A stretch of 64,000 bases of DNA. Origin: Byssothecium circinans (Eukaryota; Ascomycota; Dothideomycetes; Pleosporales; Massarinaceae). The stretch covers positions 613,792 through 677,791 of the forward strand of contig ML976995.1 in NCBI GenBank assembly GCA_010015675.1, in the 5' to 3' direction. Position 1 is the first letter of the stretch. Each line of letters begins with the position of its first letter. Under the pieces are notes generated by a model, which made no database searches, was not told the origin of the DNA, and saw nothing but the letters and a program-made list of their open reading frames with translations. This document shows, one piece after another, positions 20,586 to 32,479 of the stretch. The position numbers were made by a program, and so were the translations under genes.

Positions 20586-22273
20586 ATGGCTTCCGCCCAC
20601 ATATTCGAGTCGCTGCGTCAACAAATATCTTCCTGCGAAGCGCAACTCCAAGACCTCCGCCGGCAGCTCGCCGAAGCTCAGCAATTCCATCAGCAGCAGC
20701 AGAGCGAGCAGACCCAGCCCAGTATCGACCCTCTGGGCTTTGACTTTTCCCACGGCATCCATGACGACTTCACGAGTGAGATATACGCCGCGCTTTCGCA
20801 GTCGGCGTACGAAAAAGCTCCCCAGACTGGACGATGGCCGCTTGATAAACACGAGTATAGACGCTATGGTCGGCAGTTGATCATGCCTGAGGTTGGGCTG
20901 CAAGGTATATATATGCACTGTGCTTTTAATGATGACTATTCTGTCTCAAACCGAACCATAAACTGACGTTTGGTATCTTGTGAAGGCCAGTTACGTTTAA
21001 AGAAGGCTTCGGTTCTGATCATTGGAGTGGGTGGTTTGGGATGCCCCGCCGCCGCGTACCTAATAGGAGCTGGCGTAGGCACAGTTGGTCTTGTCGACGG
21101 AGACACTGTTGAGGAATCGAATCTCCATCGTCAGATCTTACACTCTACATCAAGAGTCGGGATGAGTAAAGTCGATAGCGCGATGGTGGCATTGCATTCG
21201 TATGTGGCTCACCCAAATAGTCAACTCACCATGCACTAACTCGACGTCCTAGACTAAATCCCAATGTGAATCTGATACCCCATAAAAGCCAACTCACCCC
21301 AGAGACCGCAATCGCAACAATCCAGCAATACGACCTCGTTCTCGACTGCACCGACACACCAACATCACGTTACCTCATCTCCGACACCTGCGTCCTCCTC
21401 AGCAAACCTCTCGTCTCCGCATCAGCCCTCCGCACAGACGGCCAACTAATGGTATTGAACAATCCGCCCCTCCCAGCCGGAGACACCGCAGGAGGCCCCT
21501 GTTACCGCTGCGTGTTCCCCAAACCCCCACCCCCAGAAACCATCGAAACCTGCGGCGACGGCGGCATCCTAGGCCCTGTCGTCGGCGTCATGGGCGTCCT
21601 CCAAGCCCTCGAAGCCCTCAAGATCCTGACTCGCGAAACCCCAACCCCCAGCTCCACAGAGGCACCAACACTACTCATCTTCTCCGCCTACGCGAACCCC
21701 ATGTTCCGCAGCATACGGCTCCGCACGCGCAAAGCAAAGTGCGCAGCGTGTTCCGCGCAAGCCACTATAACGCGCTCGGCGCTCAACTCGGGAAGTCTAG
21801 ACTACATACAGTTCTGCGGCAGCATCTCCGCAGTCCACACTCTGAATTCCGATGAGCGGATATCAGCCGAGAACTATGCGAAGCTCCGACACGATGTGAA
21901 TCCCTTCAGCGGCCTGGAGCCCCGGATGGATAGTCACATTCTCATCGACGTGCGGGAGAAAGTGCAGTTCGAGCTCTGCAGTCTGGAAGGGAGCGTGAAT
22001 ATCCCCTTCTCTGCCGTTACGCGGACGTCTGCACCACCTGTGCAGACGGAGGCGGCGGCGGCGGCGGAAGAACCTGGCTGGGTGAGCGAGCTGAAGAGTC
22101 TGCCGGAGAAACCGGTGTTTGTGGTTTGTAGGAGGGGGGTTGATTCGCAGGTTACGGTTAGGAGGTTGAAGGAGCTCGGGCTGGATAATGGGGGGTTGAG
22201 ATGGATTGGGGATATTAAGGGTGGGTTGGTTGCTTGGAGGGAGGGTGTTGATCGGGATTTTCCTGAGTATTGA
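20586..22273 (+). CDS. UBA4: Adenylyltransferase and sulfurtransferase UBA4/MOCS3
   Basis: Three exons, 20586..20904, 20986..21199 and 21253..22273, give 517 aa. A short N-terminal coiled coil precedes the E1-like ThiF/MoeB domain ([19 protein letters not shown]-binding [42 protein letters not shown]; catalytic-loop Cys in ETCGDGG; zinc-type CYRC and CAAC pairs). The C-terminal rhodanese domain has [15 protein letters not shown] and the active-site loop CRRGVDSQ (Cys near residue 469). The protein activates Urm1 for tRNA wobble-uridine thiolation and MOCS2A/CnxG for molybdenum cofactor synthesis. It corresponds to CnxF of Aspergillus. All key residues seen are present. Splice phases close exactly. 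Confidence 0.96.
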
Positions 22274-23318
22274 GGGGAGGCGGGAGGGGTGGAAGGTGGT
22301 GGGATTTAGGGTTTTGTGTGTAGTGTGGGTGCGGATGAACGGCGGAGAATAGCATCTGTGGAATAGATCGTGGTATCCACGGTTAGCTTGACTCGATTCG
22401 ATTTGATTTGACTTCGCTGGTGTAAAGGCTGTTGAGACTCTTTCCCAGTCTCACAGCGTCTTCGGTCGGTGCATTCGATCCTCATATACTTGTCCATGAG
22501 TTAGTTCCATTAATACCATCTTGGCCGTCGGCACACATGTCGCAGCCGCTTTTCCCCATGCAGCTCTTCTAGGTGCCTAGTGTGCTAGGCCCTTTATCAG
22601 CACGCGGAGCCGGAGTCTGCATTGTGAAGTGAGCAAAGCCAATCCCATCACCCTTAAAGCGGAGCCGAGCCGAGCCGGCCAAAACCTTCCCAACACGTCT
22701 ACAAATAAAACCACAACTCCGAGTCCGTGCAAGGAGGAGTACACGTAAATATCAAAAGAATAGATGATTTTTTTTGGGGCTCTTTAGCACAGTGACTGCT
22801 CTTGTTTGCTTTTTTAGCTTCTCGTTCATGTATGCATCTGCATCTATACCTACACCTACACCTACATCTATAAGACGACCCGCCCCCTCCCCCTTGCTTG
22901 ACCCACGTACTATACACACCCACACCCACACCGTCTCTGCATCTTACAAACGCACCAAAGCAGGGTTACAACGCCTTCGCTACCAACGACAACGACAACG
23001 ACAAAAGCGAAAAGCGAAAAGCGAAAGCAACAGAGATAGAGATAGAGATGATACAACGCAAGTAACCCAAACAAGCAGGAGAAAATAATCGAAAAGGAAA
23101 AACACACAAGACACAACGGAACCTACGCAATGCAGAAACTCAACCCAAGCCAAACCAAACAGACAACGAAAAGCACAAGACCCACACAACACAACACAAG
23201 AAAGAAAAAAGACGAAGAAGCAGGAAAACGGCGCGACGATAAAAGACAAAACAGATGTGTAAATGCATCAACTAGACTATGGTTTGGTAGAGGGTCGTTT
23301 GGTTTACATGGAACTCAG
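22274..23318. other. Convergent region with simple-sequence repeats
   Basis: This lies between two converging genes. It has CT-rich and microsatellite stretches, including CTACAC-type repeats near 22850-22872, CGACAA repeats near 22986-23002 and AGAGAT repeats near 23034-23050. No gene is visible. Confidence 0.6.
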
Positions 23319-24876
23319 CTACCGCCAAACCTGTACCTGTACCGGTCCCTGCGCGCCTCTGGGCCACTCGTCCATAGCAACCTCACTAACCGCATACCCG
23401 GGCCTCCACGCAGGATGGATATCGCTGACACCCGTATGACTCATCGCCACAGTCGACCTCGGCGCAGCTTCAACGATATAACTCACGCCGTCTTCGCTAA
23501 CGTAGGACGGAGGACGAGGAGCGGTGGGATTTTCCTCCGCTAGTGCTGCTGCTGGTGGAGCAGCAGCAGCAGCGTCGGGAGAAGCGCTAGACACGGAGCC
23601 GTTGCGAGATGCCGGTATGCGGGAATTGGTAGACATTGCGGACACGGAGCGAGCGTTTGCGGGAAGAGGTTCGGCGTTATTGACGCGTTGCCAGTGCAGC
23701 AGGTTCGGGTCGACGCGGACGCTGCTGCGCCAGAGACCGTATGCGGGTGGGGGTTGCAGGACGGGTTTCTCTCGTAGCTGCTCGTTTTCTCGGTCGTTGG
23801 TTCCCGCGTCTAGTTCGCGTTCTTCGTCGTAGCCGTCGTCGAGGTCCTCGTCCCGTGCGAGATGGACTTGGATGGGGCGCATGGGTTGGAAGCCTTCGGG
23901 ACCCGTCATGGCTGGAATGTCGGCTTGTTGTGTGGGGTCGTGGGCGGGAGGGTGCAGGATCAGCATGCAGAGACGGATCAGCGAGTGGCAGAAGAAGATT
24001 GTGGTGACGAGCACGACCATTATGAAGAGGACGTGGACTTCTTGGCCGAGGTCTGTGCGGGCGAGGGCGAGGGCGAGGTCTGGTGTGCGTCTTAGTACGA
24101 TGTTGAAGGATGTTGATGCATGGGAGAGGTAGTGGGGAAAGGAACTTACAGATAGCGAGGACGGTGACGAGAAAGAGTCCGGATATGACGCAGGCTATCA
24201 ACTTCCCTCTCGCTGCGGTGCCTTTGATGGCTGACATGCAACTCCTCTTACTGCGACCGCGCACCCAAGCATCGTTCCGATTACGGGTATGGTTGTGATG
24301 TCGTCTCCGCCTACGACGTCTTCGCCTCCTTCTCTCGTTGATTTCTTCAAGTGACTCCCCGCTCTGTACCTCGTGACCGCCTGTAGCAGGAGCGCCACTG
24401 CCTCCATAGTCCAAAGGTACATCAGCCGGATGTCTCCCCATTCCATCCTCCTGCCTTGGCCCACTGTTGTATACAGTCCGTCCTTCGGTCTCCCTCGGAT
24501 CCCTCAACGGCGCAATCGTCCTCATATACGACCCCGCCGTATGCTGCGGCTGCAGCGGCGAGCGCGAATCAGACGATTCCCGGGGCGGGTCATTTGGACC
24601 TGGTACGGCGATGGGTGCGGGAGGATGGTCGCGGCGAAAACGCTCGAGGAAGGGGATTTTAGGCGTTAGGAAGGTAGAATTGCGGTTGGGGTTCGGCGAT
24701 TGAGAGTAGACGGAGGAACCGTTGATCATGGAACGAACGTTGGTGTGCAGCGTGCTGAAGGGATTGAAGCGGGAGGAGAATTGGGAGGCTGGTGAGTCGG
24801 CGGGATTTGGGGACGCTGTGTTGAGGTGGTCGTCTGGTCGTGGTGACCATTTGAAAAGTTGCGGGATGGACGGCAT
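23319..24876 (-). CDS. Uncharacterised fungal membrane protein with poly-Arg stretch
   Basis: Two exons, 24876..24150 and 24079..23319, give 495 aa. A Met 11 codons upstream (24909) is an alternative start. I do not recognise the family. The N-terminal 240 residues are disordered and rich in Pro and Ser, and include a run of ten consecutive arginines followed by HHNH. A membrane segment (LIACVISGLFLVTVLAI) spans the intron site, and a second (FIMVVLVTTIFFCHSLIRL) follows a short loop, giving a hairpin topology. The C-terminal 210 residues are again disordered, with acidic and PPPAYG/PPSY motifs of the kind bound by WW domains. A role in membrane traffic or as a ubiquitin-ligase adaptor is possible, but this is only a guess from the PY-like motifs. 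Confidence 0.75.
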
Positions 24877-26284
24877 GGTTGTCGCTCCTCTCCTCCTTTT
24901 TCTCTCCAATAATCAAATCTAACCAAGCACTCGAAGCTCTTGTCCAGAATATACAATGCCAAGTTTATGCGCCGCACTTGGATCAACAAACTCGCTCTTT
25001 CTGAAGCTATCTCTTCTATTCCTTTATGCCCCGTTATGTTGTTCCTCTCGACACGTTCCTCTCGTTTATATTAAAATGGTGAATAGACACAAAAAGTATA
25101 TGGCGGTAACCGACCACGCGGCACCGGTAAATGGATGTGTGGCCTCGAGAGCGTACTGACGAGGCGGTCGAATCGTAAACGTAAGGTAAGGATGACTGGA
25201 GCCCGTCCGTCTGTCAGGAAAAGGCGTGCATGGTATGCTTCGTCGAATACTATGAATCGAAAACGACCGGTTGTTTGGTGGTGCAAGGAGAAAGGGGGGC
25301 CGTGTAGGTAGCACGGAGGCAGCCAACCGATAGAGCGCACCAACTCCCAAGAAAGCGTGCTGCAAAGCGAGATAAAGAGTAGAGGAAGCAAGAGAACGAC
25401 AAGAAGGAAGGACGGCCAAACGAAAAGCCTCCCTCAAAAGGAGGCGAAACAGTGATGATCAACAGCACAGTGACACACACAGAAGTCGCAATTCCAATCA
25501 CTCAATAGTTCGCGGGAAAAACAGCAAGGTGTTGTGGTAAAGAGAGTGACGAGAGCGAAGGGATTTGCTTGTCGTCGGTTGGCAAAGGTCTCACAGGTCA
25601 ACAACTGCAAGGAACAAGCTCCAACCAAGGTGACGAGAGGCATTGAGCGCTCGGTCCCTTTTCTGCCGCACGCGGCGTATCAGATTGGCCGCCAGCCTGA
25701 AACGCAATGGCTGCAGCAGCACCCGGTACGTCGTCTCCGCAGAATAACGAGGCCACGGTGCAGTTGACGGTGGCAGCGTCGCTTTTTGCGGTGTAGCGGC
25801 TGTGGAGAGTTGGGGGCGAAATATCGCCGAGGCTTGTGTGCCAATCAGTGGGCGTCTGTAAACGCGATTCCGAACACGATACATGCGGTGCAGATGCAGA
25901 TGCAGGAGTTGTGACAACTTGGGAGGAAGTGTGAGAAGTTGGAATTGATGAACTCAAATTCGTGCTTGTTGTCCTCCACAAAGCCCGTTGCTGAACTGTT
26001 GTTGTCCGTCCGTGTTCACCACGCGTCGCCATCTACAACCCCCCTATGCCATCAGCAGACTGCCAAAGCATAAATCCTCATCATTGCATGTCGCACCGGC
26101 GTCACCAGTTCATAGGCAATGCACCTGTGACACGGTGCCCCCCCGGAGTCGGACCCGCCCTCCGACTCGTACCACGGTGCGAAAATATGCCAGTGCCAGT
26201 TTTGTTTCTTGAGCGACGCCTTGCGCCATCCGTGTTCCCTGCGATGGGCCACGGTGAAAGGAAACTTGGCTGCGGACGCCCCAC
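24877..26284. other. Intergenic region, long leader side of the Arg-rich membrane protein
   Basis: This 1.4-kb gap is upstream of the membrane-protein gene and downstream of the U5 snRNP gene. It has many short overlapping frames on both strands, none with recognisable protein features. It probably holds a promoter and a long 5' untranslated region. Confidence 0.5.
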
Positions 26285-27796
26285 TCACTTCCCCAGCTCT
26301 CCCACCAAAAGCGTCCGATCTGACGATGCGGAGACCACTGTGGATCGACGCCAAGTTAGCAATGCATCCATTGATTCCAGGCCGAGGTGCGTTGAAACAA
26401 GTACGAGGTAGATATCCTGTTCCGGCCCCGCAACTCCCTCCGTGAATAGCTGCGACACCCGCAGCTCATCATATCTTTAGCACTTGGACGCATGCTTTCG
26501 AGTATATCTAAGATGCTTGGAATGCCCCGAAGCTCTAAGAAGCAAGCGGAAGGGAGAAGAGGCCACGCGACTGAACTGTAACAAGGGAATGGGGCACTTA
26601 CGCATTTGCTCGTCTCGTGGGTTGAAGCGCACATCGTTCACCGCGCCTCGGTGTCCAGGCAGTTTGTGTAAGAGTTTGCCGGTGCGTGCTTCCCATATCG
26701 CCACGCTCGAGTCTCCACTGCCCGCTGCTATTTTCTCGCCCTTTGTGTCCCAGCTCGCCTTCAGAAGGTTGCGCTCTTGCCCCGTAGGAGCGCCGTCGTA
26801 TGTCTTGATCCGTCGATCGGCAGGCGCGAAAGGTCGTACATCCCATGTGCGAACAGTGGAGTCGTGCGCGTTGGAAAGCAGCTGAGTGTTGTCCGGAGAC
26901 AGCTGCAATGAGGTGACCGTGTCGGTATGGCCAAGCAGCGCATATGTGACCGCCTTCTTCCTGAGATCCCAGACCTTGATGTCGTTGTCGATGCCGCCTG
27001 TGAAGAGCTCGTTACCGGCTTCTGAAAGAGCAATTGCCGTGATGGGGAATTCGGTCGGCAGGAAGCTTATCGCGTCTTTCGTGCGTGTGTCCCAAAGCTA
27101 TTGTCCAAGTTAGCAATTCCCCTCAATCCGATGCAGCCTCACATACCCCAATGTATCCGTCGTCTGAGCCACTAACGAGCATCTCCTCCCCGCGTTTGCT
27201 GACGTCCATGCAATTGATCACCTCCTCGTGGCCTGGATGCCTCCGTATCCGCTCGCCAGTCTCCACGTCCCAGCTTGCGAGGTGCATGTCTGCGGAGGCA
27301 GAGAAGAGCACTCTCGAGTCACGCGACCAATGCAGGTCCAACACTGCTTGCTTATGTCCAGTCAGGATTCCGTAGTTCTCGCATGCCCCGCTACTACGCC
27401 AGAGTACTGTCTTGCGTCAGCTCTTGACTGTATACCCGTCTAGAGGACGACATACATATTGCACGGTCCATAGACCCAGAAGCAATATATTGGCCAGTCG
27501 GATCAAATCGAGCAGCAAAAACCTCCCCCGAGTGCCCAGTCAACTCCATCACCGGTGACTGAAGGGAACCTCCTCGGGGAACCTATCATGCCTGTTAGTT
27601 ATTGCGCCTTTAGCAAAGAATCTCTTCGACAACGTGGCATTGGCAGACATACCGCTTGTATGAGCGCGCCATTCTGTCCTGTCCCGTTCGCTACTGTCAA
27701 GGCAGAGCTACCGTTCAGGTTCGCATCCGACTTTGCGCGCTTGACCAGCTGCGTCGAGCCAAAGGAGTCGGCAGCGGGTCTCTTCTCTCCAGACAT
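26285..27796 (-). CDS. U5 snRNP 40 kDa WD40 protein (SNRNP40-like)
   Basis: Five exons, 27796..27653, 27582..27456, 27406..27147, 27097..26602 and 26337..26285, give 359 aa, the usual length. After a basic nuclear-like N-terminus (KRPAADSFGSTQLVKRAK), seven WD40 blades are readable: MELTGHSGEVFAARFD, LTGHKQAVLDLHW, HPGHEEVINCMD, a blade ending DNDIKVWDLR, LLGHTDTVTSLQL, ERNLLKASWDTKG, and LPGHRGAVNDVRF with its closing strand VSASSDRTLLVGELGK in the last small exon. The segment HDSTVRTWDVRPFAP is diagnostic. The protein is a scaffold of the U5 snRNP, binding near Prp8 in the spliceosome. The last intron is 264 nt, much longer than the others. Without splicing it, the protein would lose its seventh blade strand. 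Confidence 0.95.
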
Positions 27797-28191
27797 GGTA
27801 TGCGACGCGTGGATCGATCGTGAGTGGGGGTCAATCGTGGATGTTGGCAGTTCGCGCGTCGAAGCTTGAGTATGCCTCTCGTGGAGCAGAGGAAACCGGC
27901 ACTAGATGTAGAAACTAAAAGGTAGCTTTTCTACACTAATGACTTGTATAACGCTGCCAGAATTCTGACGGGGACTCCAGCACGGTCGGTTTACAGCCCC
28001 ACGAGAGTATGCATGGTGAGGTGAACTTTTAACTAGCGTCTGCCTTAGTAAGCATGCAGCAGATATTCGGATCAACAGCCCGCTCGACAACATTGAACTG
28101 AATGTCGACAATTCGGGAGTGAAGTACGCCAACACATAAAATATCCGAGCCTTCTCGTCAGAAGGTCCAACCTAGCGTTTTTCCAAAGAAG
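27797..28191. promoter_or_regulatory. Shared divergent promoter of the SNRNP40-like gene and BET3
   Basis: These 395 bp separate two divergent start codons, so both promoters must lie here. No specific site is identified. Confidence 0.6.
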
Positions 28192-28961
28192 ATGGCTTCC
28201 ACCAAAGCCGCCCGTCTGGGCGAGGAGTGAGCTCCCGACTCTACATCCTAGACACGTGTGGTGCGCTGACGATTGCCAGAGTATGGAAGTAAGTCGCCGC
28301 TCTCGCACCATAGAGATGTATGTTCTGACGGTCCAAGAACGCGCGTAGACAAGGTCAGCGCCGAGCTCGTCACCCTCACATATGGCACCATCGTTGCTCA
28401 GCTGTGCAAAGACTACGAGTTCAACTACGCGGAGGTCAACAAGCAGCTCGACCGCATGGGCTACAACATCGGCATACGGCTCATTGAGGACTTTCTCGCA
28501 AAGTCAAATGCACCTGCCTGCTCCAACTTCCGTGAGGTCGCCGAGATGATCTCAAAGGTACCCCGCATGCTCGAGGTGCAGTGGACAAAGCTCACCCCGT
28601 CAGGTCGGCTTCAAGATTTTCCTCAACATCACGCCCACGATCACGAACTGGACGAGCGATAGCAAGCAATTCTCGCTCGTCTTTGAGGAGAACCCGCTGG
28701 CAGACTTCGTGGAGCTTCCCGACGACGGCCGCGCGCAGGATGAGCTGTGGTTCTCGAACATACTCGTGGGGGTGCTGAGAGGGGCACTGGAAATGGCATG
28801 TCTTGCAATAGGGCCTGGCGGGACTATGCTAATTTGCACAGGTACACATGCAGGTGGAAGCGCACTTCATTAGCGACGTGCTGCGCGGCAACGACAGCAC
28901 CGAGATGCGGATAACGTTGGTCCGCTTCATGGACGACGAAATGCCCCCGGATGACGAGTGA
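28192..28961 (+). CDS. BET3: TRAPP complex subunit BET3 (TRAPPC3)
   Basis: Five exons, 28192..28226, 28280..28288, 28338..28557, 28604..28795 and 28842..28961, join to 191 aa, the normal length. The sequence runs [31 protein letters not shown], then [21 protein letters not shown] and [11 protein letters not shown]. The conserved Cys that is acylated in homologues is present (PACSNFRE), and [11 protein letters not shown] and [16 protein letters not shown] follow. BET3 forms the core of TRAPP, which tethers ER-derived vesicles at the cis-Golgi and helps activate the Rab Ypt1. Exon 2 is only 9 nt. The fourth intron begins with GC, not GT; it has a CTAAT-like branch site and a CAG end, and reading through it would shift the frame. 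Alignment to the family leaves little doubt. Confidence 0.95.
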
Positions 28962-30090
28962 TTGCTTTGGCGAATACCCACTATACTTAGATACTTGCAT
29001 GGAAAGGCGTACGGCGTGTAGGAATTGGGGCAATTGATAAGTGCACTCGGCGGGCAGGATTCGTGAGTGCAACTCTGTCGCCGCGCTAAGACGTCTGCCT
29101 CACTATGGACCACAATTGCACAATTTCACGCAAAGAGGAGACGTAGGTGCAGAAACGGGCTGCCTGACTCTGGCTGTATTTGCAGAGAGATGGCCCCATC
29201 AATTGCCGTCCACAATTACAGTTACAAGCCATGGGGGTGCCGACGTGTTCTTCACGATGATGTGAGCAACGGCCAGCCTCCCAGCCAGACCTCGGCGATG
29301 GATCAGATGACTCTATGTACTTCACACCTCAGTCGACACGCCTTTATCTTCATGTTGTCCCGTTGCGGTTCTCGTAGTGTAGTTGTTGAATTCTATGTGC
29401 ACTCCTGCTTCGGCATCTAGTTCCACGGTTGGTTGGGCGCCACCTGCAATAATACCTGCACGTGACTTCTGAGCTGGGCAAATTGCGCTAGAATCAAGGT
29501 GCAGGCTGGCCCCTCTGTCTCTCTCGCTCTCTGGGTTTCCCGCTGCTCGCCGACTATCTCTCCTACCGTCTCTGTCTATCTGTTGCGGCGTGCCTCTGCC
29601 CTGCACGAGCGCCACTCTCTATTTATTAGCCCGTCCCCCGTCGCCATCTGTCGTCTGCAGGTGCTCGCTGCTAGGCTGATCTGGATCCCGCTGCGCCCAG
29701 GAAGAGGAAGGCTTCTCTCACTATACCCTGCTCTGCTGCGCTCCGTCCCATCTATATCCACATCCACATCGACACCCATACCGTCCCCGGCCCATCCATC
29801 GCACCACCGCACCACCGCACACCGCACGGCGCACACCTCACTATCTCCGCCTTCGCTGTCGGCCACCACACCTTGCGCCAGCCGCCAGCGCCGCTGCAGC
29901 AAACAGTCGACGCGCCATCGCACCCTCCGCGTCCTCTTCCCCGCCCGCAACATCGTCGCCACGGCGTGTCTATGCAGCTGTAGCCTTCTGCAGCAGGCAC
30001 TGAGGTGCGGATCACGACCTCGCCTCCCCCTCTGCCAACGTGCACCATCCGACGCCTGCCCACACACCGACTGCGCCTGAGCTCGTTGCG
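28962..30090. other. Intergenic region with a long CT-rich leader for the SomA-like gene
   Basis: The right half (about 29490-30080) is strongly pyrimidine-rich, with CT and CCGCACCACCGCAC words. It looks like a long promoter plus 5' untranslated region, common for developmental regulators. Frames within it show no protein features. An in-frame stop near 30000 precedes the chosen Met. Confidence 0.5.
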
Positions 30091-32479
30091 ATGCAGAACC
30101 AGCAAATGGCCCAAATGGCCAATATGAACGCGGGCGGCCCTGTCACCGGCACGCCCATCATGGGCAATGGCCAGCGTCGGCCCACGCAAAACATGATGGA
30201 ACCGCGCGATCAGCTCAATACATACATTTACGATTACTTCATCCGGAGCGATCAACCTCGACTCGCGCGCATGATGATAGACTCGGGCCTGAAGTTGAAG
30301 CTCAGCGGCACCCAAAAAGTGACCTCCGGCTCCGCGAACACCAATGGCGTAGATGCCATGGACCAGGACTCCAAAGAGGAACTTCCCGCGCCCGAGCTTC
30401 CGCCCAACCAGATGTCGGAGAACTCCTTCCTGATGGACTGGTGGGTGCAATTCTGGGATATCTTCAGCGCCTCGAGGGGCAACCCGAACAAGGGCGCCCA
30501 ATATACAAGCCACGTCCGGGTGAGTGGTCATTTTCTTTGCGCCTAAAACATGACATGCGTCTAACGAGCATTAGAACCTCACACACATGGCAAATGAAGC
30601 CCGGAACCAGCGCATGATGATGACTGGTGTGAATGGTGTGAACGGTCTGAACCCTCAGGCATATAACATGATGCGCATGCAGCAGCAGAACGGCGTCCCC
30701 GGCGACCTCAAGCGCGCCATGCACAACCGCAACCCGTACGTCCAGTCCGGCGCCCCTAGAAATACTGACCTCGACTGACATATATATGTGTGCAGTCAAG
30801 TTGCTGCTGCTGCCATGGCGAACATGAACCAGATGCAAAAGCAGCATGCCATGATGGGAACGCAAATGCAGAGGGAGGGCTCACAAATAGACGGACGACC
30901 ACAATCGCCCGGCTCAAATGAAAATGCCCCCTCACCAAACAAGCGGCCCCGCGTCGATGGTAACGTACCTCTTCTAGCTCTACCTTCACGAGTACGCTAA
31001 CACTCCCAGGCGGCAACATGAACCAGCCCAACGGCCCCGGCCAGTTCAACGAATTTGCACAAAATGTGCAGCAGAAGTCTATCGAGGTATATGCCCATAG
31101 CTTGGTCGAACAACAAAGAGTGGCACTCAATAACCATGCGATTTCCCAGGGGATGAATGCTGGACATCAAGGATCTCCGATGCCCCAGGCAGCCGGACTT
31201 GATGGCTCAGCAGATATGTACGCTGGCAATCAGCCACGAACCGGCCTCAGCAATGGCCAACCTGGGCCGCCCCAGGGTAACCACGCGCTGCAGGACTACC
31301 AAATGCAGCTAATGTTGCTCGAGCAGCAGAATAAGAAGCGGCTGCTAATGGCCCGACAAGAGCAAGACAGCATGACCGGTCCCCATTCACAGGGTGTCGG
31401 TGGTCCTGGATTCCCGGCTGCCATGTCTCCACAAGGAAGTAGACCCGGACCCTCACCCAACCCCGCAGACATGAAGAAGGGCACTCCGAGAATGGGTCCT
31501 CAGGGTCTTCCTGCTGGAGGATCACCCATGCCCGATGCCATGATGCAGAACCGTAACTCCCCAGCGCCGAACATGCAGTTTGATCCAAACGCGCCTCAGC
31601 AGGCCTTCCCACAGCAGTATCCCGGCCTTCCGGGGCAGATGCCTACTACACCGATGATGAGACCGAACCCAGGGTCGCATCCTAACTTTAACGGGCAGCA
31701 GATGAACCCGCAGCAGCAAATGGAAGCTATGCGACAAAACGGCATGCCAAACGGTGCTTGGCGAGGTCCCCAAGGCCAACCTGGAATGATGCCGACGCAG
31801 CAAATGGGTCCCATGGGCAACCAGCCTCCACAGCAAAGGGGACAAATGCCACCACCTCCAGCACCGGCTGGCGAACAACAACGACCCCAAGTGCCGTCAC
31901 CGTCTCAGCCGGCCCAGGCTCCTCCGACACCGTCACAAGCTAACAAGGCTAATCCTAAGAAGAAAGCCACCAAGGACAATAAGGTAAAGTCGCGCGCTTC
32001 CCATTCACTCTCGAGCATCGTTGATATTGATTTCAGAAGCCCGCAAATAAAAAGGGGGCGAATACAGGTGCAACTCCCGCAGCATCAGCGCCCGAAGAGC
32101 CAGCCACGCCAACCACGCCGATGCATAAGAACTTTGGACCTAATGGCCAGCAACAACCGCCCCAAGTCGCCACACAGCCCCAGCCACCGGCACCACCACA
32201 GCAGCAACAGCAAGCTCCTCCGATGGATAACAATACACAGCCCCCCTTTGGCAACATTAGCGATGAGGTATTCGCCCCACTCACCCTAGCATGTTGGCAT
32301 AATTCTAACAATTGATATAGCCCAACTTCGATCTTGACCTCGCTTTCAACGCAGATCCGAACAGCCTGGACCAGTTCGACTTCGAATCGTTCTTGCATGT
32401 CGGCGATGATCAGAACAGTTTTGGCGCCCTCGACTTCGGCAATGGTTTCGGCGATGTAGAAGCTGCTGAGCTTAACTGA
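30091..32479 (+). CDS. somA: LisH-domain transcriptional regulator, Flo8/SomA type
   Basis: Six exons, 30091..30519, 30575..30735, 30796..30959, 31010..31983, 32037..32267 and 32321..32479, give 705 aa. The LisH motif is near residues 34-65 (LNTYIYDYFIRSDQPRLARM). The block SENSFLMDWWVQFWDIFSASR, next to LisH, is typical of SomA and LUFS-domain proteins (Flo8, LUG, SSDP). The middle is rich in Gln, Pro, Met and Asn, with a nuclear-localisation-like NKRPR and KKKATK. The C-terminus is acidic and aromatic (NFDLDLAFNADP, DQFDFESFLHV), as in activation domains. In Aspergillus fumigatus SomA acts with PtaB to control adherence, development and GAG genes; in yeast Flo8 controls flocculins. Here it lies 2.7 kb from the GAG cluster. 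The true start may be slightly upstream if there is a 5' exon. Confidence 0.9.

Noticed and set aside
23677..24909. Unspliced 410-codon version of the Arg-rich protein
   Set aside because: Past the intron donor it turns into an Arg/Pro-rich out-of-frame tail; splicing restores the second membrane segment.
26477..26601. Unspliced C-terminal tail for the U5 snRNP 40 kDa protein
   Set aside because: The spliced last exon at 26337..26285 supplies the expected VSASSDRTLLVGELGK strand.
26338..26601. Box C/D snoRNA inside the long intron of the U5 snRNP gene
   Set aside because: A C-box-like ATGATGA is present, but no CTGA D box or paired ends were found.
29752..30531. 259-codon frame on the minus strand opposite the SomA-like gene
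   Set aside because: It is antisense to the LisH exon and has no family features; a shadow of the GC-rich coding strand.
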